From assembly GCF_023734135.1 (NCBI RefSeq), contig NZ_AP025730.1, forward strand, positions 2,976,001 through 3,040,000: a stretch of DNA of 64,000 nt, read 5' to 3'. Origin of the DNA: Sphaerotilus microaerophilus (lineage in GTDB: Bacteria > Pseudomonadota > Gammaproteobacteria > Burkholderiales > Burkholderiaceae_C). Below the pieces are notes generated by a model, which was not told the origin of the DNA, did no database searches, and worked only from the letters and a program-made list of their open reading frames with translations. Of the stretch, positions 1-8,294 are shown piece by piece. The stretch's first letter is position 1, and every line of letters begins with the position of its first letter. A program made the translations under genes and the position numbers.

Positions 1-2
1 CC

Positions 3-80
3 GCCGCCGGCGAACCGCCCGCGCAGCCGATCGTGTTCCGCGACCGGGCGTCGTCCTTGAAGCTGACGACTTGCCGTTAG
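3..80 (+). CDS. C-terminal end of an unidentified gene (partial)
   Basis: An open frame enters from the left edge and ends at a TAG at 78-80. It reads as a short proline-containing tail finishing in SSLKLTTCR. Only 25 codons are visible, so no family can be named. The frame is followed by a strong hairpin and then by the convergent end of the dehydrogenase gene, as expected for the end of a real gene. It could also be chance open frame in GC-rich DNA. Confidence 0.3.
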   Translation, partial: AAGEPPAQPIVFRDRASSLKLTTCR

Positions 81-88
81 ACCGATGT

Positions 89-111
89 GCGGCCGGCGCG
101 AGGCCGGCCGC
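89..111. terminator. GC-rich hairpin between convergent genes
   Basis: A perfect 9-bp inverted repeat (GCGGCCGGC / GCCGGCCGC) with a 5-nt loop lies 10 bases past the stop of the leftward dehydrogenase gene and 8 bases past the stop of the partial rightward gene. There is no T-run on either side, so it is at best an atypical bidirectional terminator or an mRNA 3'-end stabiliser. Confidence 0.45.
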
Positions 112-121
112 AACGAGGGGG

Positions 122-1612
122 TTACTTCAGAATATCCCCGAGGCAGAGGTACTTCAGCTCGATGTAGTCGTCGATGCCGTGGTGCGAGCCCTCGCGACCC
201 AGACCGGACTGCTTGACGCCACCGAACGGCACCTCGGCCACCGAGATCAGGCCGGTGTTGATGCCCACCATGCCGTACTCCAGCGCCTCGCCGACGCGGA
301 AGATGCGGCCGATGTCGCGGCTGAAGAAGTAGCTCGCCAGGCCGAACTCGGTGGCGTTGGCCATCTCGATCACCTCGGCCTCGGTCTTGAAGCGGAACAC
401 CGGCGCCACCGGGCCGAAGGTTTCCTCGCGGGCGCAGAGCATCTCGGAGGTGACGTTGGCCAGCACGGTGGGGGTGTAGAAGCGCTCGCCCAGCGGGCCG
501 GCCAGGCGCGAGCCGCCGACCACCACCGTGGCGCCCTTGCTCACCGCGTCGGCCACGTGCGACTCGACCTTGGCCAGCGCCTGCTCGTCGATCAGCGGGC
601 CCTGGGTCACGCCGGCCTCGAAGCCGTTGCCCACCTTGATCGCCCCGGCCTTGGCGGCCAGCTTCTCGACGAACTGGTCGTAGACCGCGTCCTGCACGTA
701 CAGGCGGTTGGCGCAGACGCAGGTCTGGCCGGCGTTGCGGTACTTGCTGACCATCGCGCCCTCGACGGCGCTGTCGATGTCGGCGTCGTCGAAGACGATG
801 AAGGGCGCGTTGCCGCCCAGCTCCAGGCCGAGCTTCTTGATCGTCGGCGCGCACTGCTTCATCAGGATGCGGCCGACTTCGGTGCTGCCGGTGAAGCTGA
901 GGTGGCGCACCACGTCGGACTCACACAGCACCTTGCCGATGGCGATCGAGCTGTCGGCGTCGCCGGTGAGGATGTTCAACACGCCCGGGGGCATGCCGGC
1001 GCGCTGTGCCAGCTCGGCGCAGGCCAGGGCCGACAGCGGCGTCTGCTCGGCCGGCTTGATCACCACCGGGCAGCCGGCGGCCAGCGCCGGAGCGACCTTG
1101 CGGGTGATCATCGCGATCGGGAAGTTCCAGGGCGTGATGGCCGCGCACACACCGATCGGCTGCTTGAGCACCAGGAAGCGCTTGTTGCCGTCGGTGGTCG
1201 GGATGGTCTCGCCGTAGACGCGCTTGGCCTCCTCGGCAAACCACTCGACGAAGCTGGCGCCGTAGACCACCTCGCCCTTGGCTTCCGGCAGCGGCTTGCC
1301 CTGCTCGGCCGTCATGATGCGGCCCAGGTCTTCGGCGTGCTGGACCAGCAGCGCATTCCACTTCTGCAGGATCGCAGCGCGCTCCTTGGCGGTCTTGGCG
1401 CGCCAGGCCGGCCAGGCGGCGTTGGCGGCGGCAATCGCGGCCTCGGTCTCGGTCGCGCCCAGGCGGGCCACGTCGGCCAGCTTCAGCCCGGTGGCCGGGT
1501 CGGTGACGTCGAAGCGACTGCTGCCGGCGACCCACTCGCCGTTGATCAGCGCGTCGGTCTTGAGCAGGCTGGGGTCGGCGAGCAGGGCCAGCGGCGAGGT
1601 TGGCAGGTTCAT
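122..1612 (-). CDS. gabD: NADP/NAD-dependent succinate-semialdehyde dehydrogenase
   Basis: Aldehyde dehydrogenase superfamily, 496 residues, the usual GabD length. It oxidises succinate semialdehyde to succinate, the last step of GABA and putrescine breakdown. The sequence shows the ELGGNAPFIVFDDAD segment with the general-base Glu and the NAGQTCVCANR segment with the catalytic Cys, which is followed by a second Cys as in bacterial GabD. The C-terminus has the PFGGVKQSGLGREGS signature. It is the last gene of a leftward operon starting with an ABC importer. The adjacent ureohydrolase would yield GABA (if a guanidinobutyrase) or putrescine (if an agmatinase), and both feed into succinate semialdehyde. 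No GABA transaminase is present nearby, so that step must be encoded elsewhere. Confidence 0.93.
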   Translation of the reverse strand: MNLPTSPLALLADPSLLKTDALINGEWVAGSSRFDVTDPATGLKLADVARLGATETEAAIAAANAAWPAWRAKTAKERAAILQKWNALLVQHAEDLGRIMTAEQGKPLPEAKGEVVYGASFVEWFAEEAKRVYGETIPTTDGNKRFLVLKQPIGVCAAITPWNFPIAMITRKVAPALAAGCPVVIKPAEQTPLSALACAELAQRAGMPPGVLNILTGDADSSIAIGKVLCESDVVRHLSFTGSTEVGRILMKQCAPTIKKLGLELGGNAPFIVFDDADIDSAVEGAMVSKYRNAGQTCVCANRLYVQDAVYDQFVEKLAAKAGAIKVGNGFEAGVTQGPLIDEQALAKVESHVADAVSKGATVVVGGSRLAGPLGERFYTPTVLANVTSEMLCAREETFGPVAPVFRFKTEAEVIEMANATEFGLASYFFSRDIGRIFRVGEALEYGMVGINTGLISVAEVPFGGVKQSGLGREGSHHGIDDYIELKYLCLGDILK

Positions 1613-1673
1613 GGTGGCGTCTCCTGAGAGGGATGAAGGCTAGGGAAGGCGTGTCGGCCAGGTTCGCTGTGCC

Positions 1674-2660
1674 TCAGCGCAGCGGCACCCCGGGCAGCAC
1701 GCAGAGCATTTCGTACAGCAGGTTGGCACCCAGCAGCGCGGTGTTGCCGGTGGGATCGTAAGGCGGTGAGACTTCCACCAAGTCGCCGCCCACCAGATTG
1801 AGCCCACGGCAGCCGCGGATGATCTCCAGCGCCTGCGGCACGGTCAGCCCGCCGATCTCCGGCGTGCCGGTGCCGCCGGCGTAGGCGGGGTCGATGCCAT
1901 CGATGTCGAAGCTGAGGTAGCAGGGCGTCTCGGGCCCGATGGCCTGGCGGATCTGCGCCATCAGCGGGGCCAGCGAGGTCCACCAGACCTCGTGTGCGGG
2001 CACGAGGGTGAAGCCCTGGCGGCGCGGCCAGTCGAAGTCGTCGGCCGCGTAGCCGCTGCCCCGCAGGCCGATCTGCCAGACCTTGTCGCTGCGCAGCAGG
2101 CCTTCCTCCACCGCGCGGCGAAAGGGCGTGCCGTGCGCGATGCGCTCGCCGAACATGTCCTCGTTGACGTCAGCGTGGGCATCGACGTGAATCAGCGCCA
2201 CCGGGCCGTGGTGCTCGGCCATCGCGCGCAGGATCGGCAGGGCGATCGTGTGGTCGCCCCCCAGCGTCAGCGGGCGCACCAGCCGACCACTGCGCCCGGG
2301 CTGGGCCAGCAGGTCGCGGTAGAAGCCGCTGATGATCTCGACCGACTTCTCCAGCGAGTAGGTGTTGATGGGCACGTCGCCCAGGTCGGCCACCTGCAGT
2401 GCGTCGAAGGGCGCCGCGCCCGTGGCCAGGTTGTAGGGGCGGATCAGCGCCGACTCGGCGCGGATCGCGCGCGGCCCGAAGCGAGTGCCCGGGCGGTGCG
2501 AGGTGCCGATGTCCAGCGGCACGCCGACGAAGGCCGCGTCCAGCCCCGCCGCCATGGTGGCTGTGGTGGCCGTGGGCAGCCGCATCATGGTGGCCACCCC
2601 GCCGAAGCGGGGCATGGCGTTGCCGGACAGGGGCTGGTTCAGCAGCGGTGGCGGGTTCAT
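1674..2660 (-). CDS. speB: Agmatinase-family ureohydrolase, probably guanidinobutyrase (GbuA-like)
   Basis: Arginase/agmatinase fold, 328 residues. It hydrolyses a guanidino group to urea. The manganese ligands are visible: GGDHTIALP, HVDAHADVNE and SFDIDGIDPAYAGGTGTPE. The N-terminal MPRFGGVATMMRLP and the C-terminal LVEVSPPYDPTGNTALLGAN resemble my recollection of Pseudomonas guanidinobutyrase (4-guanidinobutyrate to GABA plus urea) more than of E. coli agmatinase, and the neighbouring GabD fits GABA formation. Standard annotation would be SpeB. The start at 2660 (MNPPPLL) is chosen because its ATG shares one base with the TGA of the upstream gene (TGATG), as in translational coupling; a start 10 codons upstream is possible. 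Substrate identity is inferred. Confidence 0.88.
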   Translation of the reverse strand: MNPPPLLNQPLSGNAMPRFGGVATMMRLPTATTATMAAGLDAAFVGVPLDIGTSHRPGTRFGPRAIRAESALIRPYNLATGAAPFDALQVADLGDVPINTYSLEKSVEIISGFYRDLLAQPGRSGRLVRPLTLGGDHTIALPILRAMAEHHGPVALIHVDAHADVNEDMFGERIAHGTPFRRAVEEGLLRSDKVWQIGLRGSGYAADDFDWPRRQGFTLVPAHEVWWTSLAPLMAQIRQAIGPETPCYLSFDIDGIDPAYAGGTGTPEIGGLTVPQALEIIRGCRGLNLVGGDLVEVSPPYDPTGNTALLGANLLYEMLCVLPGVPLR

Positions 2661-3520
2661 CAGGGCTGCTCCTCGGCGAAGAACCGGCACAGCTCGCCAT
2701 CCGGGATCTGCTGATCGGCGAAGCCGAAACTGCCGTGGACGGCCATCTCCTCCGCGGCGCGGCGGATCAGGCCGCAGGCGGCGCGCGCCAGGCTGCCGCC
2801 GATGCTCACGCGGCGCACGCCCAGTTCCTGCAGCCGGGGCACCGTCAGCGGGTTGCCGGTCAGGCCCATGACCACGGTCAGTGGCAGGCCAACGGCTTCG
2901 ACCAGGGTGCGGATGGTCGCTTCATCGCGGAGACCGGGCACGAAGAGACAGTCCGCGCCCGCTGCCCGGTAGGCCTCGGCGCGGCGCAGGGCGTCGTCAA
3001 GTGGCTGAGGGGCGCCGACCAGGAAGCTGTCGATGCGGGCGGTGAGGGTGAAGTCGGGGCACAGCGCGTCGGCCGCCGCGCGCGCGGCGCGCAGGCGCTC
3101 GGCCGCCTCCGGGAGGTCGAACAGCGGGCGGGCGGGCTGGCCGGTGGCGTCCTCGAGGTTGGCGCCCACCACGCCGGCCTGCCAGGCCAGGCGGATCGTC
3201 TGGCCGACCTCGTCCGGCGTGGCCCCGTAGCCCGACTCCAGGTCGGCACTGACGGGCTGGGGCACGGCTGCGGCGATGGCCTGCACCTGCGCGAGCATCC
3301 GCTCGCGCGTCATGCGCGCGTCGCCGTCGGGCCAGCCCATCGAGAAGGCAATGCCGGCACTGGTGCTGCCCAGGGCTGCAAACCCGGCCGCCGCCAACAG
3401 GCGGGCGCTGCCGGCGTCCCAGGCATTGGGCATGACGAAGATGCCCGGCCGCTGGTGCAGCGCGCGGAAGGCGCGTGCCTGGGCGGGCTGATCCACCGAC
3501 CCCATCGCCGTGGGGGGCAT
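2660..3520 (-). CDS. Isocitrate lyase / PEP mutase family protein
   Basis: A 286-residue TIM-barrel protein of the isocitrate lyase/phosphoenolpyruvate mutase superfamily. Members cleave or rearrange C-C or C-P bonds of 2-hydroxy or oxo acids with Mg2+. The segments PNAWDAGSARLLAAAG, SADLESGYG and ANLEDATG (metal and substrate-loop acidic residues) are typical, as is the late RVSIGGSLARAA. It shares one base with its neighbours on both sides (TGATG at 3518-3522 and 2658-2662), so it is translationally coupled between the ABC permease and the ureohydrolase. Its role in a guanidino/polyamine operon is not evident; it may be an oxaloacetate decarboxylase or carboxyvinyl-carboxyphosphonate-type lyase. 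Substrate unknown. Confidence 0.85.
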   Translation of the reverse strand: MPPTAMGSVDQPAQARAFRALHQRPGIFVMPNAWDAGSARLLAAAGFAALGSTSAGIAFSMGWPDGDARMTRERMLAQVQAIAAAVPQPVSADLESGYGATPDEVGQTIRLAWQAGVVGANLEDATGQPARPLFDLPEAAERLRAARAAADALCPDFTLTARIDSFLVGAPQPLDDALRRAEAYRAAGADCLFVPGLRDEATIRTLVEAVGLPLTVVMGLTGNPLTVPRLQELGVRRVSIGGSLARAACGLIRRAAEEMAVHGSFGFADQQIPDGELCRFFAEEQP

Positions 3521-4344
3521 CACCGCCGCTTGCCGCGGATCCACTCCAGCACCAGCATCAGCGCGGTGGTGAAGATCGTCAGCAGTGTGGCGACCGCGGC
3601 AATCGTCGGGTTGATGTTCTCGCGGATGCCGGTGAACATCTGGCGAGGCAGCGTCACCTGGTGTGGGCCGGCCAGGAAGAGGGTGACCACCACCTCGTCG
3701 AAGGAGGTGGCGAAGGCGAACAGCGCACCAGAGATGACGCCCGGGGCGATCACCGGCAGCGTGACGCGGAAGAAGGATTCCAGCGGGGTGGCGCCGCAGC
3801 TCAGCGAGGCCCGCACCAGGTTGTGGTTGAAGCCCTGCAGCGTGGCCAGCACGGTGGTGACCACGAAGGGCGCGCCGAGCGCGGCGTGAACGATGATCAG
3901 GCCGATGTAGGTGTCGGCCAGGCCGATGCGGGCGAAGAAGAGGTAGGTGGCCACGCCCACCACGACGATGGGCACCACCATCGGCGCGATCAGCACGCTC
4001 ATCAGCAGGCCCTTGCCGGGGAACTGCACCCGCGCGAGGCCGACCGCCGTCAGCGTGCCCAGCACGGTGGCCACCACCGTGGCGGCCGGGGCGACGATGA
4101 AGCTGTTCTTGGCGGCGCGGGCCCACTCGGCGGAGGTGAAGAGGTTCTCGTACCACTGCAGGCTCCAGCCGGGCATGGGGTACGCGAGGAAGGAGCTGGC
4201 CGAGAAGCTCAGCGGCACGATCACCAGGATCGGCAGCAGCAGGAAGGCCAGCAGCGCGACGCCGAAGGCGCGCAGCGCCCACCAGCCGGCCTTGTCCAAC
4301 AGGGTGTAGTAAGCGGGGAACACAGGAAGGGTGGGCAGTTGCAT
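3520..4344 (-). CDS. ABC transporter permease, spermidine/putrescine type (PotC-like)
   Basis: A 274-residue inner-membrane permease with about six hydrophobic segments. The binding-protein-dependent transport signature near residues 175-195 (ASLSCGATPLESFFRVTLP) matches the EAA loop that docks onto the ATPase. It pairs with the longer permease just upstream. Sequence and operon place it in the PotC/YdcV subgroup that imports polyamines or related cations. It ends in a one-base overlap with the next gene. Confidence 0.9.
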   Translation of the reverse strand: MQLPTLPVFPAYYTLLDKAGWWALRAFGVALLAFLLLPILVIVPLSFSASSFLAYPMPGWSLQWYENLFTSAEWARAAKNSFIVAPAATVVATVLGTLTAVGLARVQFPGKGLLMSVLIAPMVVPIVVVGVATYLFFARIGLADTYIGLIIVHAALGAPFVVTTVLATLQGFNHNLVRASLSCGATPLESFFRVTLPVIAPGVISGALFAFATSFDEVVVTLFLAGPHQVTLPRQMFTGIRENINPTIAAVATLLTIFTTALMLVLEWIRGKRR

Positions 4345-4360
4345 CGCGATCTCCCCCGGT

Positions 4361-5641
4361 TCAACCCAGGCTCAGTTCGGCCTTGGCCATCTTGCGGTAG
4401 ACCGCATACAGGATCAGCGTGGCCACCAGCAGCACGGCGCCGAGTGCGCAGGCCATGCCCCAGTTGACGTCCACGTTGGTGTACTGGGCGATGTAGTAGC
4501 TGATCATCTGGTCGTTCGGCCCGCCCAGCAGCGCCGGGGTGACGTAGTAGCCGATCGCCAGGATGAACACCAGCAGCGCACCCGCGCCGATGCCCGCGTA
4601 GGTCTGCGGCACGTAGACGCGCCAGAAGGCGGCCCAGGGCGTGCTGCCCAGCGAGACGGCGGCGCGCTGGTAGGTGGGCGGCACCGACTTCATCACGCTG
4701 TACAGCGGCAGGATCATGAAGGGCAGCAGGATGTGCGTCATCGAGATGATCACCCCTGTGCGGTTGAACAGCAGCTCCAGCGGCTGGCCGATGACCGACA
4801 GCGACAGCAGCGCCTTGTTGACCAGCCCCTCGCGCTGCAGCAGCACGATCCAGGCGGCCACGCGCACCAGGATGGAGGTCCAGAACGGCACCAGCACCAG
4901 GATCATCAGCACGTTGGCCTGGCGGGCGGACAGCGTCGACAGCCAGTAGGCGAGCGGATAGGCCAGCAGCAGGGCCAGCAGCGTGACTTCCAGGCTGATC
5001 TCGAAGGTGCGCAGCAGGATGCCGGTGAACACGCGCTGGTCGGGGTCGACGCGTTCGATGCCGCTGAAAAGGCCATCTCCCACGCCGCGCCGCAGGTCCA
5101 CCGAGGTGAGCAGGTAGTCCGGCGTCCAGCGCTCGGCGTTCTTGCCGATGGCCTGCCAGTACTTGAGCTCCTTCCAGCGCTCGTCGAGCGTCACCATGCG
5201 CTCGCGCACCGCCGCGGCATCGGTCAGCGGCTGGTCCTTCCAGTCGCCGTGCACCGCGCGGTAGGTGCCCATGATCAGCGAGCGCCCGCCGGGCACCTCG
5301 CTGTTCAGGCGCCGGGCCAGGGCACCGGCGTCCGAGCCCTCCGCCAGCGCGCCCAGGTCCTGGGCGACCGCGGCGAAGGCGGCGGCGCTCGGCTCGGACT
5401 TGTGGTCCCAGCCGGCCAATGCTGCGCCCGTGCGGGGCAGGGCCCGGGCCACTTCGGGGTTTTCGATCGCCCGTCCCAGCAGGGCGCCGATCGGCACCAG
5501 CAGCGTCAGCAGCAGGAAGACGAGCAGGGGCAGGGTGAGCCCCACCGCGGTGAGGCGCCGACGGCGGTCGGCTCGCTGCAGCGAGCGCTGCAGCTCAGGC
5601 GATCCGACCGCCGGCAGGGCGGTCACCGCGGAGGTACTCAT
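4361..5641 (-). CDS. ABC transporter permease, spermidine/putrescine type (PotB-like, long form)
   Basis: A 426-residue permease, clearly longer than the usual ~280-300. After the first membrane span (residues ~35-55) there is an insertion of roughly 120 residues, rich in charged and Trp/Tyr residues, that should sit in the periplasm before the remaining spans. The EAA-type loop is seen as RAAVSLGSTPWAAFWRVYVP near residue 330. The gene lies between the binding protein and the second permease. The long periplasmic loop occurs in a subset of PotB-type proteins and may contact the binding protein; that is inference. Confidence 0.9.
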   Translation of the reverse strand: MSTSAVTALPAVGSPELQRSLQRADRRRRLTAVGLTLPLLVFLLLTLLVPIGALLGRAIENPEVARALPRTGAALAGWDHKSEPSAAAFAAVAQDLGALAEGSDAGALARRLNSEVPGGRSLIMGTYRAVHGDWKDQPLTDAAAVRERMVTLDERWKELKYWQAIGKNAERWTPDYLLTSVDLRRGVGDGLFSGIERVDPDQRVFTGILLRTFEISLEVTLLALLLAYPLAYWLSTLSARQANVLMILVLVPFWTSILVRVAAWIVLLQREGLVNKALLSLSVIGQPLELLFNRTGVIISMTHILLPFMILPLYSVMKSVPPTYQRAAVSLGSTPWAAFWRVYVPQTYAGIGAGALLVFILAIGYYVTPALLGGPNDQMISYYIAQYTNVDVNWGMACALGAVLLVATLILYAVYRKMAKAELSLG

Positions 5642-5685
5642 GAGCGCTGGCCCCTGTCGTCTGGCGGCGGATTACTTGGAGCGGA

Positions 5686-6732
5686 TTACTGGGTGGCCCA
5701 GGCGGCGAAGCGCTTCTCCAGCGCCTCACCCTGGTCGGCCCAGAACTTGATGTTGAACTCGATCGCGCCCTTCATGTTGCCGGTGGCGGTGGGCAGGTTG
5801 CCCAGCGTCTTGGCGTCGAGCTTGGCCAGCGCCTGGGTGTTGGTCGGGCCGTAGGCGATGTTCTTGGCGTACTCGCCCTGATGGTCGGCGCTCAGCACCA
5901 GCTTCAGGAACTTGTAGGCGTTGTCCTTGTTGGGGGAGCCCTTGACGATGCCGAAGTACTCCAGGTCATAGATCTGGTTGACCCACTGCACGCGCAGGTT
6001 CTTGCCTTCGCGCTGGGCGGCGTCGATGCGGCCGTTGTAGGCGGTGGACATCACCACGTCGCCGGCGACCAGGAACTGCGGCGGCTGCGCGCCGGCTTCC
6101 CACCACTGGATGCTCGGCTTGAGCTCGCCCAGCTTCTTGAAGGCGCGGTCGGCGCCTTCCTTGGTGGCCAGCACCTTGTAGACGTCCTCGGGCTTGACGC
6201 CGTCGGCCATCAGCGCGAATTCCACGTTGTAGCGCGCGCCCTTGCGCATGCCGCGCTTGCCGGGGTACTTCTTGGTGTCCCAGAAGTCGGCCCAGGTCTT
6301 GGGTGCGTCCTTGAGCTTGTCGGCGTTGTAGGCCATCACGGTGGACCACACGAAGATGCCGACGCCGCACTCGGTCACGGCGGCCTTCGGGGCCAGCGCG
6401 GCCTTGTCGACGATCTTGCTGTAGTCCAGCTTCTCGAACAGGCCCTCGTCGCAGCCACGGCCCATGTCCGGGCTCTCAACCTCGACCACGTCCCAGGTCA
6501 CATTCTTCGCCTCGACCATGGCCTTGACCTTGGCCTGCTCGCCGTTGTACTCGACCGTCACCAGCTTGCTGCCGGTCTGCTTCTCGAAGGGCTCGTAGTA
6601 GGCCTTCTTCTGCGCGTTGCCATTGGCACCGCCGAAGTTGACCACCGTCAACTGGCTCTGCGCGAACGCCGGCAGCGACATCAGGCCAGCCAGCGCAACG
6701 GCGGCCAGGGACACGGGGACTTGCTTGTTCAT
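5686..6732 (-). CDS. ABC transporter substrate-binding protein, PotD/PotF family
   Basis: A periplasmic solute-binding protein of 348 residues. The N-terminus has a signal peptide with cleavage after AFA (MNKQVPVSLAAVALAGLMSL then PAFA|QS). The mature protein begins with the LTVVNFGGANG strand seen in polyamine-type binding proteins. The ATG at 6732 is preferred over an upstream in-frame TTG because an AGGAG sits 8 bases before it. It should deliver ligand to the two permeases downstream. Given the ureohydrolase and GabD in the same operon, the ligand may be 4-guanidinobutyrate, agmatine, putrescine or GABA; the sequence alone does not decide. Confidence 0.92.
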   Translation of the reverse strand: MNKQVPVSLAAVALAGLMSLPAFAQSQLTVVNFGGANGNAQKKAYYEPFEKQTGSKLVTVEYNGEQAKVKAMVEAKNVTWDVVEVESPDMGRGCDEGLFEKLDYSKIVDKAALAPKAAVTECGVGIFVWSTVMAYNADKLKDAPKTWADFWDTKKYPGKRGMRKGARYNVEFALMADGVKPEDVYKVLATKEGADRAFKKLGELKPSIQWWEAGAQPPQFLVAGDVVMSTAYNGRIDAAQREGKNLRVQWVNQIYDLEYFGIVKGSPNKDNAYKFLKLVLSADHQGEYAKNIAYGPTNTQALAKLDAKTLGNLPTATGNMKGAIEFNIKFWADQGEALEKRFAAWATQ

Positions 6733-6819
6733 CAACGGACTCCTCGGGTGAAGGACAGGGGGGCAGGTTGGAAAGTGCCAGGTGGGACCTGTCGTGGGTT
6801 TGGCGGCTGCTCGCCGCTC

Positions 6820-7917
6820 TCAAAGATAGATGCGCAGGAACTCGCTCGGGAAGCGCAACCACACCGATTGACCGGCGTGCGGCGCCATGGCCGACCCCAG
6901 CGGCACCTTCACGGTCGCCTGGGCCTGCCCGGCGATGGCGCAGCGCAGGCGCAGGTGATCGCCGAAATAGATCACGTCGCTGATCGCGGCCTGCACCACG
7001 TTCGAGCTCAGCTCGCTGCCCTCGGCGGGCGGCTGCAGCAGCGCCTCGATGCGCTCAGGCCGCACCGAGGCGACCACTGCCTGGCCCGGATCGGCGCCGT
7101 TGACGTTGATGCCCGCCAGGCGCTCGCCCGTGGGCAGCACCAGCTCGCACAGCCGGCCCTCGGCCGCACCGGCCGTGCCGGCCAGCACCGTGTTGTCCCC
7201 GACGAAGCCCGCCACGAAGCGGTTCGCGGGGCGCTCATACAGCTCCTCCACCGCGTCGATCTGCTGGATCTCGCCGTCGTTGAACACCGCCACGCGGTCG
7301 CTCATCGTCAGCGCCTCGCCCTGGTCGTGTGTCACGTAGACGAACGTGACGCCCAGCTGGCGGTGCAGCTCCTTCAGCTCGATCTGCATGTGCTCGCGCA
7401 GCTGCTTGTCCAGCGCGCCCAGCGGCTCGTCCATCAGCACCAGCTGCGGCTCGAACACCAGCGCGCGGGCCAGTGCCACGCGCTGCTGCTGCCCGCCGGA
7501 GAGCTGCGAGGGGTAGCGGTCGCCCTTGCCAACCAGCTGCACCATGCCCAGCGCCTTCTCGACGCGGCTGGCGATGTCCGCCTTCGGCACCTTGCGCACC
7601 GTCAGCGGGTAGGCCACGTTGTCCGACACCGTCATGTGCGGGAACAGCGCGTAGTTCTGGAACACCATCCCGAAGTTGCGCCGGTGCGGCGGCGTGCGGG
7701 TGATCGGCGCCCCGTCCAGCAGGATTTCCCCGGCGGTGGGCGACTCGAACCCCGCCAGCATCATCAGGCAGGTGGTCTTGCCCGAGCCGGAGGGCCCGAG
7801 CAGCGAGAGGAACTCGCCACGCCGGATGTCCAGGTCCAGTGAACGCACGACCAGACTCAGGCCGTCGTAGGTCTTCTGCACGCCCTTGAAGCGCACCAGC
7901 GGTTGCGAGCTGCTCAT
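6820..7917 (-). CDS. potA: ABC transporter ATP-binding protein, spermidine/putrescine type (PotA-like)
   Basis: A 365-residue ATPase subunit. Walker A (GPSGSGKTTC), the signature LSGGQQQRVALARAL, Walker B (LVLMDEPLGALD) and the switch His in VTHDQGEALTMSD are all intact. A C-terminal TOBE regulatory domain covers about residues 270-365. The ATG at 7917 (MSSSQPLVRFKGV) gives the family's normal N-terminus; an ATG 12 codons upstream is less likely. It is the first gene of the leftward importer operon, so the operon promoter should lie between 7918 and about 8000. Confidence 0.9.
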   Translation of the reverse strand: MSSSQPLVRFKGVQKTYDGLSLVVRSLDLDIRRGEFLSLLGPSGSGKTTCLMMLAGFESPTAGEILLDGAPITRTPPHRRNFGMVFQNYALFPHMTVSDNVAYPLTVRKVPKADIASRVEKALGMVQLVGKGDRYPSQLSGGQQQRVALARALVFEPQLVLMDEPLGALDKQLREHMQIELKELHRQLGVTFVYVTHDQGEALTMSDRVAVFNDGEIQQIDAVEELYERPANRFVAGFVGDNTVLAGTAGAAEGRLCELVLPTGERLAGINVNGADPGQAVVASVRPERIEALLQPPAEGSELSSNVVQAAISDVIYFGDHLRLRCAIAGQAQATVKVPLGSAMAPHAGQSVWLRFPSEFLRIYL

Positions 7918-8124
7918 CGTGGTCGGGTCACGTCGTCCGGTTGCGAAAGTCATCGCGCCCGGATGCGACCCGGCGCACCGTGCAGTCTGTCACTGCTCAG
8001 CGGTGCGCACTGTAGGTGTTACACGCCTGTGTCGACCATGTACACGGTGGGGGAAATGGGCTGGCACTGTGCTGGGCGGGGGGCCGGTACAGGGAAAACG
8101 AGGCGACCCGGAGACCGCCTGGCA

Positions 8125-8294
8125 ATCTCCATCTGCTCGGCGCTCACGGGCTTGCTGTCAACGCCGGTGAGCTTGCCCTGGCGGTTGGCCTTGACCCAGT
8201 TGAACAGGGTCTGGTCGACCACGCCCAGCGTCCTGGCCGCCGCCGCAATGCTCTGGCCGCTCTCGACCAGGCGCTCAAGCAGTGGCAGGCCCAA
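8125..8294 (-). pseudogene. IS3-family transposase OrfA remnant
   Basis: The minus-strand frame contains LVESGQSIAAAARTLGVVDQ followed by TLFNWVKANRQGKLTG and SAEQMEIAR, a recognisable helix-turn-helix segment of an IS3-group OrfA. The match starts mid-gene (first residues MGLPLLE do not fit) and stops after EIAR, where unrelated sequence follows to a stop at 8019. Neither OrfB nor inverted repeats are visible. It is a decayed fragment at the left boundary of the low-GC island and suggests past mobile-element activity there. Confidence 0.7.

Noticed and set aside
5881..7842. 653-codon plus-strand open frame opposite the ABC importer genes
   Set aside because: Spans two real genes on the other strand and has no domain; a shadow.
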